Assembly: GCA_009829735.1 (NCBI GenBank)
Contig: CM020618.1
Coordinates: 28,434,894 to 28,498,893 of the forward strand
DNA from: Pyropia yezoensis
Lineage: Eukaryota > Rhodophyta > Bangiophyceae > Bangiales > Bangiaceae
Length of the DNA stretch: 64,000 nt
Direction of reading: 5' to 3'
The notes beneath the pieces are model-generated. The model searched no databases, was not told the DNA's origin, and saw only the letters and a program-made list of their open reading frames with translations. Below, one piece after another: positions 42,894 to 53,700 of this stretch. The number at the start of each line of letters is the position of its first letter. Within the stretch, counting starts at the first letter, position 1. The position numbers were made by a program, and so were the translations under genes.

Positions 42894-43741
42894 CAGTCCT
42901 TGGCCATATGTCCTTTCTCACGGCAGCGGAGGCAGAGGCCTTCACGCATGCAGCGCTGACGCTCTTCAGGCGTGAGTTTCTCGACTTTGATGCTGGAGAT
43001 TTCCATGGGAATGATACCCGTCGTGGATGGCCTCGCAGATGTGCCGCCGAGGTGCGTCGAGGCACCAGCCTTGGCAGCCTCCACGCGCAGAGCGTCAGTC
43101 ATGACAGACTCAAGATCCGAGTAGGTCTTGAGACAAAGAGCCTGCCAGATGTCCCGCTTCAAGCCTCGGGTGTAGCGGTCAATCTTCTCGGCTTCCGTGA
43201 TATCAGGGATGTCCAAGAGGACGCTCAGAAACGTCCTGTTGAACGTTCCGACGTCTTTGATTTGGCGCCACGAGTGCAGCTTGTCTCGTGCCGCTTGTGT
43301 ATTGTTCAGTGGACTGAAGCGGCGAATTAGAGCAGAACGGAAGGATTCCCACTTCGGGACAGCTGTAGTCTGACTGTAGACCTTCCACCAGTCGAACGCT
43401 TCGCCGTCGAGGAAGGTGCAAGCAATACTGGACGCATCGTCGGGGTCACTCAGTCGCACATAGAAATCCATATGCGAGCACCACGCTTCAACCGTCCCAG
43501 GTTTACCGGAGAAAGCCACGGGTTTGTTCGGCCTCACGGATTTCATGCCACTAGTAGTGGCCCTGGCCTTGGCTTCGGACAGTTGCTGCTTAGCGTCGGC
43601 TAGTTCCATCTTATGAGCCTCGAGTTGTTCGCTCATTTGCGCGACCAACGCTGTAAGCTGGGTCCAGGCTTCCATGGTCGGTGCGTTCGAGCCCGAGCCC
43701 GGATTGGCCGGGTTGACACCCCCTGGGATTGGTGCATCCAT
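42872..43741 (-). CDS. gag of element F
   Basis: 289 codons from ATG 43741. An N-terminal Pro/Gly leader is followed by a coiled-coil-like stretch (about residues 25-65, [21 protein letters not shown]), then the retrotransposon gag core ([51 protein letters not shown]), and a single CCHC knuckle near the C-terminus ([14 protein letters not shown]). It is intact. It forms the particle that packages element RNA; pol lies downstream in the -1 frame. Confidence 0.92.
   Translation of the reverse strand: MDAPIPGGVNPANPGSGSNAPTMEAWTQLTALVAQMSEQLEAHKMELADAKQQLSEAKARATTSGMKSVRPNKPVAFSGKPGTVEAWCSHMDFYVRLSDPDDASSIACTFLDGEAFDWWKVYSQTTAVPKWESFRSALIRRFSPLNNTQAARDKLHSWRQIKDVGTFNRTFLSVLLDIPDITEAEKIDRYTRGLKRDIWQALCLKTYSDLESVMTDALRVEAAKAGASTHLGGTSARPSTTGIIPMEISSIKVEKLTPEERQRCMREGLCLRCREKGHMAKDCPKGQRN
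42887..42893 (-). promoter_or_regulatory. Candidate -1 frameshift site of element F (CCCAAAA)
   Basis: In the gag frame TGC CCA AAA reads as C CCA AAA, four codons before the gag stop TGA (42872-42874). The -1 frame is open into pol. Confidence 0.6.
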
Positions 43742-44087
43742 GGTGTCTTGGGTTCAAGTCCGAGGCAAACAAACTTACAACCCAGATTTCACAAGACTTG
43801 CTTGGGGAGGACCCCAAGGAAGATCTCGGAGATGTGGGATAGGAGTTTGTCTGCAGCAGTAGTGGTGTACACGATTTGGATAAGTGCTGCGCTAGTTGCT
43901 GCAACGTTCCAATTGATGTACAGCACTACTTCGAGAAGCACAAGAAATTCGATTGAAATCACACAAACGGATTATTCAGAAGCGTCCGTGCACAGGCCCG
44001 AGTCGGGTCGTGTCGGATTTCCAAGCGGGGGGATCAATGGGGGAAAATCGGGCTCCTAGGCCAGATCCAGGGGCGTGTCAACAGGTG

Positions 44088-44921
44088 TCAATCGGTGCGG
44101 CGCGCCAGCGTGCGGTGATGATCCTTGCCACGTGTGTGCCGCTCGAAATGTTCCACCGACTCAAATTCGCGACCGCAGGGTTCGCAACGGGGAAGGGTGT
44201 CCGGGCGGTTAATTACGTATCGGTGGCGACGGGATCCGCGGTGATCACGCAGCACAGTGAGGCTGTTGCACCGCACACATCCCGTGGGATCCGCGTGATC
44301 ACGCAGCACAGTGAAGCTGTTGCACCGCATACCGCACGGATTGCAAAGGGATTTCCGTTGCGCCCCACGGTGGCTCTTGGCAATTCGGCGTTGCTAACGC
44401 TGCTCAACCGCGCGCGCGGTGGTTGGCTTGATGTGACCAATCACCGGTGGCGGCGGGGCGGTGTAACGGCGCCCCGATTCTTGGGGGGGCAGTAACAGGC
44501 GACGGTTGACGCGGGCTGCCGTGTCCTTGGTGGCAGGGCCCTTGCCCTTGCCCGAGAGGGGGGGCTTGGGTGCGGCCCGGCCCGCCGAGGCGAGGCGGAC
44601 TGGGACCGCCGGGGTAGGAATCGAGTGGGCGCCCGCCGGGGGATTGTGTACCCTCGGGCGGGCGTGTGCCTGCGGGGAGCCGCGTGCCGACGGGGGGCCG
44701 CGTGCCGACGGGGGGCCGCGTGCCGACGGACCGTGGGCCGTGAAGGCGCCACGGGTCGTCGGGGGTGCGCGGACCGTCGGGGGTGCGCGGATCGTTGAGG
44801 GTGTGCGTACCGGGGGGGTGCCACGGGACGTGGACCCGGTATCGCGCGCCGAGGCCGCCGAGGATGTCGGGCCGGCCGCCAGTGCTGAGGAAGAGTATTC
44901 CGAATCTGACGTGGATCTCAC
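44088..44921 (-). pseudogene. Zinc-finger leader ORF of element F (one nonsense codon)
   Basis: Homologue of the Z leader ORF: same start context (no ATG; frame opens after a T-rich stretch and TTGAATCCCAG), Ser/Thr/Arg/Pro-rich N-terminus, GKGKGPA and RRLLLPPQE segments, then two C-x2-C-x12-H-x5-H fingers, the second being CEPC...RHTRGKDHH. An in-frame TAG at 44394-44396 interrupts it after RAVEQR. Finger 1 is lengthened by a local tandem duplication of about 57 bp (44225-44335), giving two RCNS.TVLRDH copies. The position between 5' LTR and gag is conserved with Z. Confidence 0.7.
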
Positions 44922-45140
44922 TGGGATTCAACAATCGGTTGACCAAAAGAAAAATTCCGTGAAAAAAAAACCACAAGGGTTGTGTCAGAAAATTGTTCGT
45001 TCGGTGTGATTCGTGGAACCCGCTACGTTCGTATTACAATGCCCGTGGCAAGCCGAACGTAGGGGGCAACACGACTGCACAATCGCAGGGAGAGCCAAAT
45101 CAAAAACGGAATCGCAAGTCACCGCCAGGTAGAAAAGCCA

Positions 45141-45158
45141 AACTATCTGAAGCTACCA
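45141..45158 (-). promoter_or_regulatory. Primer binding site of element F
   Basis: Minus strand TGGTAGCTTCAGATAG starts 2 nt inside the 5' LTR. The first 10 nt are shared with Z. Confidence 0.7.
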
Positions 45159-45160
45159 CA

Positions 45161-46007
45161 TGTGAGGAACCACCCACACTTGGGCAGCCCTCAACGTACT
45201 CGTGATGGTGTCAGCGACCCGTGCCAGCCAATAGGGCGACAGGGTGCGGGGAAGAGGATGGAGGTGGTGACGGTTGTGGGTCTGGGGAAGAGGACGGCGC
45301 GACGTCGGTGGTGATCGAGAGGGTTCAAAGGGTGAAGGTCGTCTTTGGTCTGTGTCTGTGGTTGCCCTTCCGGTCTCCCCCGGTGGCGCCGACACTCACG
45401 CACTATATACTCGCGTCGGGGCACCCGAGGTGCCCCAAAGCATGCGTTTCCCCGTCGCTCCACCGGTAGGCACAAAACGGCCCAAAAACAAAGCATGGCT
45501 CTCAGAACAAAGCATGGGCGCGCGTGCGCACTAAAGGAGTGCAGCCCCAGTTCGCCCCAAACGAAGGGGTCCGGCGTGCGGCGCCTAGGGCGCCGCCCCA
45601 GCCGGCTCCAGACGCCAGTCGGCCCGAAGGTCCGAGAGGCGTGTAAGCACGATTCGATCGAGTCGGCCGAATCGGCCAGCCGGCTAGCCAGTCACATCGC
45701 TGCAATGCTGCTGCGAGGACATTTTAACGGACTCGCCAGCTGTGGCAGATGTGGCTCGTCATGGGTGCTGACGGTGGCGCCTTTCGACAGGCCATGATGG
45801 GCTGTCGATGGCTGCTGTCGTGCGGCCGGCAGACACCGTGAGACAGCGGCTGACTCATCTTGCGTCTGGAAGGTACACCGCGTCATGCCCCACAATACAA
45901 GGAGTTGATCCATGTTGCCAGGAGTTGATTCGGCAGGATCTGTAAGGAGAGGTCCCAGATATTATCCCTTAAGTATTAGGCATGGGATTAGGGGGGAAAT
46001 CCTTACA
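45161..46007 (-). repeat. LTR2, 5' LTR of element F
   Basis: 847 bp, TGTGAGGAAC to ATCCTTACA on the plus strand. It shows the intact site into which B inserted in the other LTR (gtcggcccgaaggtccgag at about 45616-45634). TATATA at 45404-45409 is a candidate promoter element. Confidence 0.95.
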
Positions 46008-46012
46008 CTCAT

Positions 46013-46880
46013 GTTGGTCGATGTAGCCAAGCTTGGCTCCCGACTTGAAGTACTTGGGCGAAGCGCTCAGGTTCATCGCCTGAACCTTTCACGGGACTCC
46101 GGCTTTGGAGTCCATCGTGCCAAGGGCAACATGCACTTGGTGCTTGCGAGCAAGACGGGGGATAGGGTGCAACAACCCGTTCCCCGTATAATCAGTTACA
46201 ACGTCAACGTGCGCCACCGAGTTGGGGAGCAACGTGACCTTACGGGCTAAACGCAGAGTAGCAGTAAACCCTTCTCTCACGGAGCAAACAGGCTTCGACT
46301 GTGAGACTGTCACAGGAGCCACAGACTTTCCCTTACCAAGACTGGGGATGGTCTCCCCATTCATCAACTTGACCAAATACTCCGGGCCACAAATCAAAGG
46401 CACTTGTGTTACAACATAAGGGGTACCCAGAAGCAGGGGTACCGATATATTCTCGACCACTCCATAGGTCACGTCGACCTCACGGGTTCCCAACCTATTT
46501 GGTAGGGTCACGGCACCAACAATGGGAAGTACCCCACCATTGATGTCAATCATATGGTCGGCCTTAGACCTCCAGCGTTGGAGCTTCATCTCCTTGGGCA
46601 ATAGCGAGTTGCGTATCAAGGAGGCTCCTGAACCGGTATCAAGTACAATACGGGCACAACAGGCACGGCCGGGGGCTAGTTGCACCCGGCCAGCCACCTG
46701 GAAGTTCTCACCCGTCAGCACCGCGATGACCCGACGTGGGTTTACGTTCTTGGGGACTCCTACCCGAGGTAGGCGGACTCCCTTAGGTCGCCGCAGTATC
46801 CGGCAGGGTTGGTTCGTCCACTTGACCCACTTGGCCGAGGCTGCCGTTGTGGGCTTAGGACGGCCAGCTCCAGCGGTCAT
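46013..46880 (-). pseudogene. Protease part of pol, element D (split from RT by element F)
   Basis: Starts in the -1 frame of gag (gag stop TGA overlaps pol ATG as ATGA, 46877-46880). The aspartic protease motif IVLDTGSGASLI lies about residues 78-89, followed by LLGTPYVV. A TGA (46089-46091) replaces the Trp codon seen in element 1 at the same place, and the sequence is then cut at 46012 by the F LTR and target duplication. Confidence 0.85.
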
Positions 46881-47922
46881 TCGTTTCCCGCCGACTTGGC
46901 GTCGGAATCCGAGGGCGAAGGGGAAGACGACGAGTCCGAGGACGACGTGTTCGCCCCCTCCGCCGAGGGTGTGGCGACCGCCACTACCGGTCGAGGTCCA
47001 CCCTCGCGGCGTGAACGTACTTCGTTCGTAGCCGTCTTCTTGCTGGCATTCTTAACGAGTTGTTGACTGAATTTCCTCAACATAGGGCAATCATATGCCC
47101 AGTGTCCATCGGAGTTGCAGTTCCAACACCGATGGTCAGTTCCCGGAGGAGTCTTCCCGACTTGGGAAGTAGATGAGGTACCCTGGGAGGTTCCCACGGC
47201 AGCTACTACCTCATCCTTGCGGATTCGGCGTGCCTCTCGTAGCTCTCTGGCCTGGCGCGCCTCCTCACGTTCCTTGGCCAACTCGGCCTGACGCTCCTGG
47301 CGTTGTTCCTCCTGCAACTTGCGGTAGGCCTCACCTCTGCGGTAGGCGAACCTAGGCAACTCGGCCAGTGTCGCCCGGGCAGTATTATGCTCCCGGGTCT
47401 CCATACGGACTGAGCAATGGAGTCCCTCCACAAACCGACTCTTCACCACAGCTTGTGGATGAAGAAAGCCACAAAGATTGTTGAGCCTCCGAACCCGCTC
47501 CGCAAAGGAGAACTCGTCCTCAGTCTCTTCCTGATGAGCTTGCGTAAACTCCTCGACTTGAGAAGCCAACGCTGCTTCATCCACCATGGCTCTCAACAAC
47601 CGGTTGACGAGCTCCAAGTAGGACGTCACCTCACCAGCACCTCCACTTGAGGAACTGGGCATGACGGACATAAATTCTGTCCGTAGGTCGCCCTTGGTAA
47701 ACTCCTGTAGCATGAAGTAAGCCATGCCCTCGCTTATGGCAATGTCTTTACAGGCTTTTGTGAAACGACGTAGAAACTCAAAGACACGGAGGGGGGGAGT
47801 TCCATCCCACTCCGCTTTGTGCCCAAAAGAGTGAAGTGCATTCTTCTTGGCACGGCCCATAGCTCGGGCCTGAATAGGACCGACTTGTTGTGGAGGGCGT
47901 AGGTCTCACAGTCAAAGATCCT
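46877..47922 (-). pseudogene. gag of element D (5' end missing)
   Basis: Open from ATG 47860 to TGA 46877 (327 codons), with the gag core (FEFLRRFTKAC, EGMAYFML, FAERVRRLNNLCGF), a long Arg/Glu-rich helix, the CCHC knuckle CWNCNSDGHWAYDCP and a Ser/Asp-rich tail ending SAGNE. Upstream, a small deletion near 47880 shifts the frame relative to element 1. At 47922 the sequence is cut by the 3' LTR of E. Confidence 0.85.
46883..46889 (-). promoter_or_regulatory. Candidate -1 frameshift site of element D (GGGAAAC)
   Basis: In the gag frame it reads G GGA AAC, then GAA TGA. A -1 slip enters the pol frame without a stop. The same heptamer, in frame, ends the gag of B. Confidence 0.75.
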
Positions 47923-48390
47923 TGTGGCAAAAACCACTCGCACACACAGTACCCAAGTTGGGGCGGTGTGCGAGGGCTGCCTCCCGTGTCGGGGGAACCG
48001 GAAGAAGTGCAAGTCGCACACACTCTATCCCTGTTGTGGGGCAATCCCCCCACGGACAAACAAGAAGATGGTGTGTGGTCCAACAGTTTCTTGGTCGGGA
48101 CGGGGACGCAGGGCCAAGCCCCGCTGTCCCTCCCCTTATCCCCCCAGGGTCCACTCAGAATCTCGCCACTCAGAATCTCCCACCCCAGCACCTGCCCACC
48201 GGGCCACACGAAAATTCAAGACGATAAATGCAGAAAACCCTCAAATCCAGGTTGGATTTACTACTAAGCTAACTATCCCGAACTTAGGGAATATGGACCC
48301 AAATGCAGGGGGAGGAACGGATCAGGCTAGTGGCCTGCCGCCCCTTGCATGGCACGTGTTGCCCCCTACCTGGGGGTCAATACTGCCACA
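47923..48390 (-). repeat. LTR1, 3' LTR of element E
   Basis: 468 bp, TGTGGCAAAA to ACTGCCACA, followed on the right by the polypurine tract (minus strand gaggagaggggag, 48391-48403) and the E interior. Confidence 0.92.
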
Positions 48391-48734
48391 CTCCCCTCTC
48401 CTCAGTTCCGACCGACCCGGTCGGCCCTGTGAGGGGGTGCGTAAACGCACGTCTCGGCGTTGGGGGGGGGGACGCGACTTGCTGTCCCCCCTTGAGTACG
48501 TAACGCGGATGTGGAGGCGGTCACGTTGGCCGCCCCTCTCCTCAAGCTTGCCCACTTGGCAGCTTGCTCTCCTCGGTTCACACCTCACCACCACCACCAC
48601 TTCTCCTTCACCTTACACGGGGCCACCCCACGCTGGGGAGGCCACCCGTTTACCCACGATCCGAGTCCCCCTCAACTCGAGGCGGGTCTCGTGCCGCGAT
48701 AGCCAGGACGTCTCTCCCCAACTTGGGGAGAGCC

Positions 48735-50678
48735 ATGGCGACTCCGGGAGTGGAGACGGACTCTCTCGATGAGCGTATGGAGGACACCTCCTACGGTGCA
48801 GCGCCTGCCGGGACTTCCGGCGGGGGCTCCGCGATCGCTCCGGGGGGTGGGACTCCCGCGTCACCCGGCTTTGGGTTGACGGCAGGATCTCCCCCGGAGG
48901 CGGGACAAGTTGTCCCGCGTGAGGCCTTGGGGCGGTGGTTTTACCCCGCTTGGCCTCTGTATGAGGAGGGGTTGACTGTTCTTCGCTGTGGCCGACTCGG
49001 CGCAGCGATGGGTCGGGTATGGGACCGCCTACGGGAGAAGTATCCCCGTAGGGTCGGGTTCCCTGCCGGCTTCAGGACGGACCAGTTTGCCTTCCTGGAC
49101 GACGAGGAGGTCGAGGACGTGCAGCGGGCCAAGGCCATGGTGGACCGCGGGGGAACTATCCCGGGTCCCGGCGACTTGCCGACCTTCACTTGGGACGCGG
49201 TGGCAACTCGCCCCCCGTACCTTCACGAGGCCGATCCGCACACTCATCACTTTGATGTGCGGATGGAGAAGGACTTCCGGCGAGGTCCCTACTTGGTGAC
49301 CTCGGCTCAACTTGAGTTTCCTCAGCAGTCTGCTGCCAGTAAGGAGCAATACTACCCGAAGAAGCCCGAGTGGTGGCCTCAAGTTGAGGTCCCCTACGGG
49401 TTCCCGGCATTGTTGCCACGGTTGCTTGACCACTTCGGCTCCGTCATGTTGACGGCTGGCCCTGTTCATCTGGTGTGGGCCATGTTGGCCACCCAGTGGC
49501 TCCTCGAGGTCATGTCGACCTGGGTGTCATGTGTTCAGCGGCGGGGGATGCTCTGGCATCTCCCCCTCCGGCTCATCCAGGGTTTGGAACAGCTCACCCC
49601 TCAGCTAGTTGCTGAGGGGTGCTCGTCAGGACAACTCACTCTACTTGAGGAGATGCTCCGCCTCCACAAGTTTATCGAGTGGGAGAGCATTGAGCACAAG
49701 TTGCGCCGCCCCACTCGGGGGCCCAAGGACGATGGCGCACTTCGCCAGTTCGTGTGGGTCGCTCGTGAACTTCACGACGGCCGGGTGGTCCTACGAGAGG
49801 GGTTGGGCATCGGGGACTACCCGTATGCCCCGGGGGTGGATCGTCACACTGCGCCACCCCCGGACAAGCCCATAGTTATGGCTGTGCCCTCATATGATGA
49901 CCATATGACTCAACCTACTGCGGGGGCCCCAAGTCGGGGTCGCAGTTACACCCGGGTACCGCCACCTCGGCGTGCCCCTCCGCTTCCTCCTGTTCCTTTC
50001 CAGCCTCACGGGAACATCCCGATCAGCGTGGCCGTGGAGTCATCCACACCGGTGTCTCCCAACTTGGGGGCCACCCTCCTGACGGTATACCCCAAGTTGG
50101 TGTTACCGCCCACGCCTCTAACCTCAGAGATGATGATCACCACGTTGGTGCGCACCATTTCCTGGTTGGCCGCGTCGACCGCAACCCTCCAAAGTTCCGA
50201 GACTCCTCAACTTGAGGAGCGCGTTCGTACTGCAGTGGCGACCGCGAGTTGCGAGTCGGTGGCGGAGTTTATGACGGCCGAGTTGGCTCGCATTGGGGCT
50301 ATTATGCCCCAGCCAACCCCACTTGGGCGTGGCAAGCGTCGTGCGAGCCGGGCATACTCGCCTCCTCGCCGTCGTCGCCGTCACTCGCGGCGCTCTCCCT
50401 CCGTGTCGGAAGACGAGTTGTCTTACTCCGTCTCGGAGTCCTCTACCCCATCGGAGACGGAGTCTGTCCAGCGTCTGCGTCGCAAACTTGCGCGCAAGAC
50501 CAGGCAGAAGAGTAGCCACGGTCGGCGCCACTTGCGCGACCGTGAGGGGCGCGACGGTTCCGACTTGGAGCCGCCGCCCCTTCCAACGAGTGGAGACCGT
50601 TATCGGCGTGGGTCTCGCCGCTCGCCTCCACGTGAGGGCGAGGGCCGTGGAGTGGGAGAGTCTAGCATGCGTGCCTAG
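48735..50678 (+). CDS. Opposite-strand ORF of element E (647 aa, unknown function)
   Basis: Intact frame from ATG 48735 (AGCCATGG context) to TAG 50678, on the strand opposite to pol and tail to tail with it. N-terminal 80 residues are acidic/Gly-rich (DSLDERMEDTSYG). The core (about 80-370) has FYPAWPLYEEGLTVLRCGRL, RMEKDFRRGPYLVTSAQLEF, YYPKKPEWWPQVEVPYGF, LATQWLLEVM and MLWHLPLRLIQ. A Pro-rich stretch follows, then an Arg/Ser-rich tail (about 540-647, SPPRRRRRHSRRSPSVSEDE). The core matches the element B protein in word order. It stays intact while the neighbouring pol has many frame breaks. The RS-like tail suggests RNA-binding or nuclear behaviour, but that is inference. Confidence 0.82.
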   Translation: MATPGVETDSLDERMEDTSYGAAPAGTSGGGSAIAPGGGTPASPGFGLTAGSPPEAGQVVPREALGRWFYPAWPLYEEGLTVLRCGRLGAAMGRVWDRLREKYPRRVGFPAGFRTDQFAFLDDEEVEDVQRAKAMVDRGGTIPGPGDLPTFTWDAVATRPPYLHEADPHTHHFDVRMEKDFRRGPYLVTSAQLEFPQQSAASKEQYYPKKPEWWPQVEVPYGFPALLPRLLDHFGSVMLTAGPVHLVWAMLATQWLLEVMSTWVSCVQRRGMLWHLPLRLIQGLEQLTPQLVAEGCSSGQLTLLEEMLRLHKFIEWESIEHKLRRPTRGPKDDGALRQFVWVARELHDGRVVLREGLGIGDYPYAPGVDRHTAPPPDKPIVMAVPSYDDHMTQPTAGAPSRGRSYTRVPPPRRAPPLPPVPFQPHGNIPISVAVESSTPVSPNLGATLLTVYPKLVLPPTPLTSEMMITTLVRTISWLAASTATLQSSETPQLEERVRTAVATASCESVAEFMTAELARIGAIMPQPTPLGRGKRRASRAYSPPRRRRRHSRRSPSVSEDELSYSVSESSTPSETESVQRLRRKLARKTRQKSSHGRRHLRDREGRDGSDLEPPPLPTSGDRYRRGSRRSPPREGEGRGVGESSMRA

Positions 50679-50789
50679 TTGGCAGCTGCCTTTGTTGTGA
50701 GAGTGTGAGGGTTAGGGCTGTAGTTTAAAGCCACTCTGCGTACCACTTCGACTTGAAGCACTCTCTTGGCACTGTTGCTCGGCCTTTCC

Positions 50790-53700
50790 TCACGTTGAGG
50801 GAGGGCTGTTAGGGTCTATCTCGTTCCGGGCACAGTACGCCCGGACCTTCTCAGCAGGAAGGTCCTCCACATACTCCCACGTATCATCCTTGGCTTTGTA
50901 GCCAAACCAACGCACCCTCAACATGAGGCGGTCAGTATCCTCATCCCAGCCGTGGTCGATGAACTTGTCGAACACGTACTCCTGCGGGCCCTGTTTGGCT
51001 GCAGGCAGCGAGGGCAGGCGCCACGTTTTCAAAGCACGCGCCCAAGCTGGGTCGCCTGCAGGCGGTGGTGCAACTTTGACCACGTCCTGTCCGTTCACTG
51101 TGCGGACCCCATCGTCACTTTCGATGGTGAAGCGCCGCCCATCAGTACGAAGGACCTGGTACGGCCCCTTCGTCTGGAACACCAACTTACCCCCAGTTGG
51201 GGTGTGTGAGTGGACCAATACCCAGTCACCCTGCTCGGGGACATGCTTGGCGTTGCGCACCTTTTTGTCAAAGGTACGCTTGTAGCGCTTTTGTGCTTTG
51301 TCCATCTCAGCCCTGACTTTAGGGATGAGGTTTTCAAGCCTAGCAGCGAACTCCGCCTTACTCTCAGTAGGAGTGGGCGTACTGCCACCATCCTCCCTAG
51401 TTGGGAGCGGCCGCCGCACGGCAATAGACCGCACGCGACGGGGGGTCACAAAAGCGAGGGGTACTTCCCCGGTAGATGAGTGAACCTGCGAATTGTAGGC
51501 AGTGGTCAGAATAGAAATGTATTGGTCCCACGTCTTCACGTGCTCACTCACATAATGGCGCAGCTGCCTAACAATAGTTTTGTTGAAGCGCTCCACCTGC
51601 CCATTAGTTTGTGGGTGGTAGGGGGTGGCATAGTTTGCCTTAACCCCAACATATCCAGCACTCCTTGAAACAGTACAGACGCAAATTGCGGTCCATTGTC
51701 CGATAGTGTACTATCCGGAATGCCATACGCGGCAACCCAGTGATCTAGGAAGGCTGACACGACCGACATGGCCGTGATCTCTGCCAGTGGGATCGCTCGC
51801 GTAAGTTTCGTGAAGCGGTCACAGATGACCAGGAGGTACTGGTTGCCCTCCTCGGTCACTGGCAGTGGCCCAAGGATGTCCATCGCCAACGCGGCGAAGG
51901 GCTCCTTGGCCGGGAACAATAGCATAGCCGTAGTAGGCCGCCGTTCCATCAGACGGTTCTGTGCACAACTTGTGCAGGCAGCCACCCAACTGTAGATGTC
52001 CACCACCATGGACGGCCAGTAGTACCTGGTCCTCAGGGTCTGGTACAGTTTACTAGACCCCAGGTGTCCACCCGTGGGAGCGTTATGCTCCCTCTCAAGG
52101 ATACTGTCCTTGAGGGATGCGGGGACGACAAGTTGTTCGGTCCCCTGGAATACCCCCCTCCTCATGAGGAGGCCATCGTCTCCCAGGAAGAACCGCGTCT
52201 CCGCCACTGTATCCAGGGTATCCTCTGCGACTTGCAGAAGGGATCCTCGGCCTGGGCCTTCACTACTTCGTCCAGGGACAGGGGCAAGTACTTCTTGTTC
52301 CCTGGCGCCTCGGGATTCAACGCCTGACCCGAGCGCGTGACTACCCCCACGATGGGGATGTCCTCATCGACTGGGGTGGTGTCCAGTCCCTCGGTAGGTA
52401 CCCGAGAGAGGCCGTCGGCAAGGGCATGTTGCCTGCCAGGTCGGTACTCAATATCAAAGTTGAAGGGTGCAAGTCGCACCCTCCACCGGTTGAGACGAGT
52501 GTTCGTACAGTCCGTCTTGAAGATGAACTGCAACGCGCGGTGGTCACAGCGGATGAGGAACTTCTCACCCTCTAGGTAGTGACGAAGTGACGTCACCGCC
52601 CATACCACTGCGAGTCCTTCCAACTCGGTGACTCCGTAGTTCTTCTCGGCCGAGTTTAGCCCCTTGCTGAAGTATCCCACCGGCAAGTACCCTTGTCCGG
52701 CTGTTGCTGAAGCAACACACAACCAAGTTGGTCGTAGCTAGCGTCCACATCCAGGATGTAGTGGCCTCCCAACCTGGGAATAGCCAGGATAGGGGGCTTC
52801 AGCAGAAGGTCCCGAAGAGTCTCAAAGGATTCCTGCTCCACCCGACTTGGGGAGGCAGGTTCTTCGGTAGCGTTGAGCTCACTAACTCATTTCAACGGCT
52901 TCGCCACTTTGGCGAAGCCCTTAGTGAAACGTCGGTACCACGTTACACATCCCGAGGAAGCTCCTCATCTGGGTCTGGGTCCGGGGGGTACTGAGCCTTG
53001 CGGATGGCCCTCAAGTTTTTCTCCGTTGACACTGAGACGCCCCGGACGGACAACATGTCCCAAGTACTCCACCTCTTGAGTGAAGAGGTGGCACTTACTC
53101 GCCTTCCAGTGACACTCCGGCGTCAGCAAGTAGCTTGAACACCTGGCCAAGATGGCCAATGTGTTCCTCCGGACTTCGGGAGAACACCAATGATATCGTC
53201 TAGGTACACGAGACAGATCTGCCACCGTACTCCGGCCAGAATCATGTCCATAGCGCGCTGGAAAGTTTGCCGGCGCGGTTACACAGGCCAAACGGTAGAC
53301 GCTTGCACTGGTAGGTACCACAGTGACAGGTAAAGGTAGTTTTATGCCTGTCCACCGGGGCAATGGGAATTTGCCAGTACCCCGCGTTACAGTCCAGGGT
53401 AGAGAACACGTTTGCCTCCCCCAGAGAGTCCAGACAGTCATCCATCCGAGGTAGGGGATAACTATCCTTCACCGTGCTCTCGTTGAAGCTTACGGGTAGT
53501 CGATACAAGAAACCGGGGGGTCCCATCAACTTTGGGACGATCACCACCGGACTCGCCCACTCGGGCCGTTGCTGGGCCTCGATCACATCGAGCGGCCTCC
53601 ATGCGAGCCAACTTGCTCCTTAACGAGGGCCCTTGAACGGGGTCCCCCCCTATACGGTTGTTGGCGTATAGGGGGCGCACCGGGTTTCAACTCGATCCGG

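Larger units (their letters stand above)
22645..46007 (-). mobile_element. Element F: nearly intact LTR2-family chromovirus, split by element B
   Basis: Right to left: 5' LTR (45161-46007), primer binding site, zinc-finger leader ORF, gag, pol, polypurine tract, 3' LTR (39346-38969 continued at 23113-22645). TSD ctcat on both sides (22640-22644 and 46008-46012). Only about two differences were seen between the two LTRs outside the B insertion (for example TATATA versus TATGTA), so insertion is recent. There is no opposite-strand ORF: the polypurine tract overlaps the end of pol. Confidence 0.95.
17847..47922 (-). mobile_element. Element D: Ty3/gypsy chromovirus (LTR1 family), split by element F
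   Basis: Right to left: gag (47922-46877, 5' end lost to element E), protease (46880-46013), element F (22645-46007 plus TSD), RT to chromodomain (22644-19529), opposite-strand ORF (18651-19439), polypurine tract, 3' LTR (17847-18315). Joining across F with one ctcat removed gives the uninterrupted sequence seen in element 1 (ggtccctcatgttggtcg at about 939-956). Its 5' LTR is not in the window. Confidence 0.9.

Noticed and set aside
47924..48772. 282-codon plus-strand frame across the E 3' LTR and its right flank
   Set aside because: It starts without ATG in the LTR, and its end overlaps the real opposite-strand ORF in another frame.
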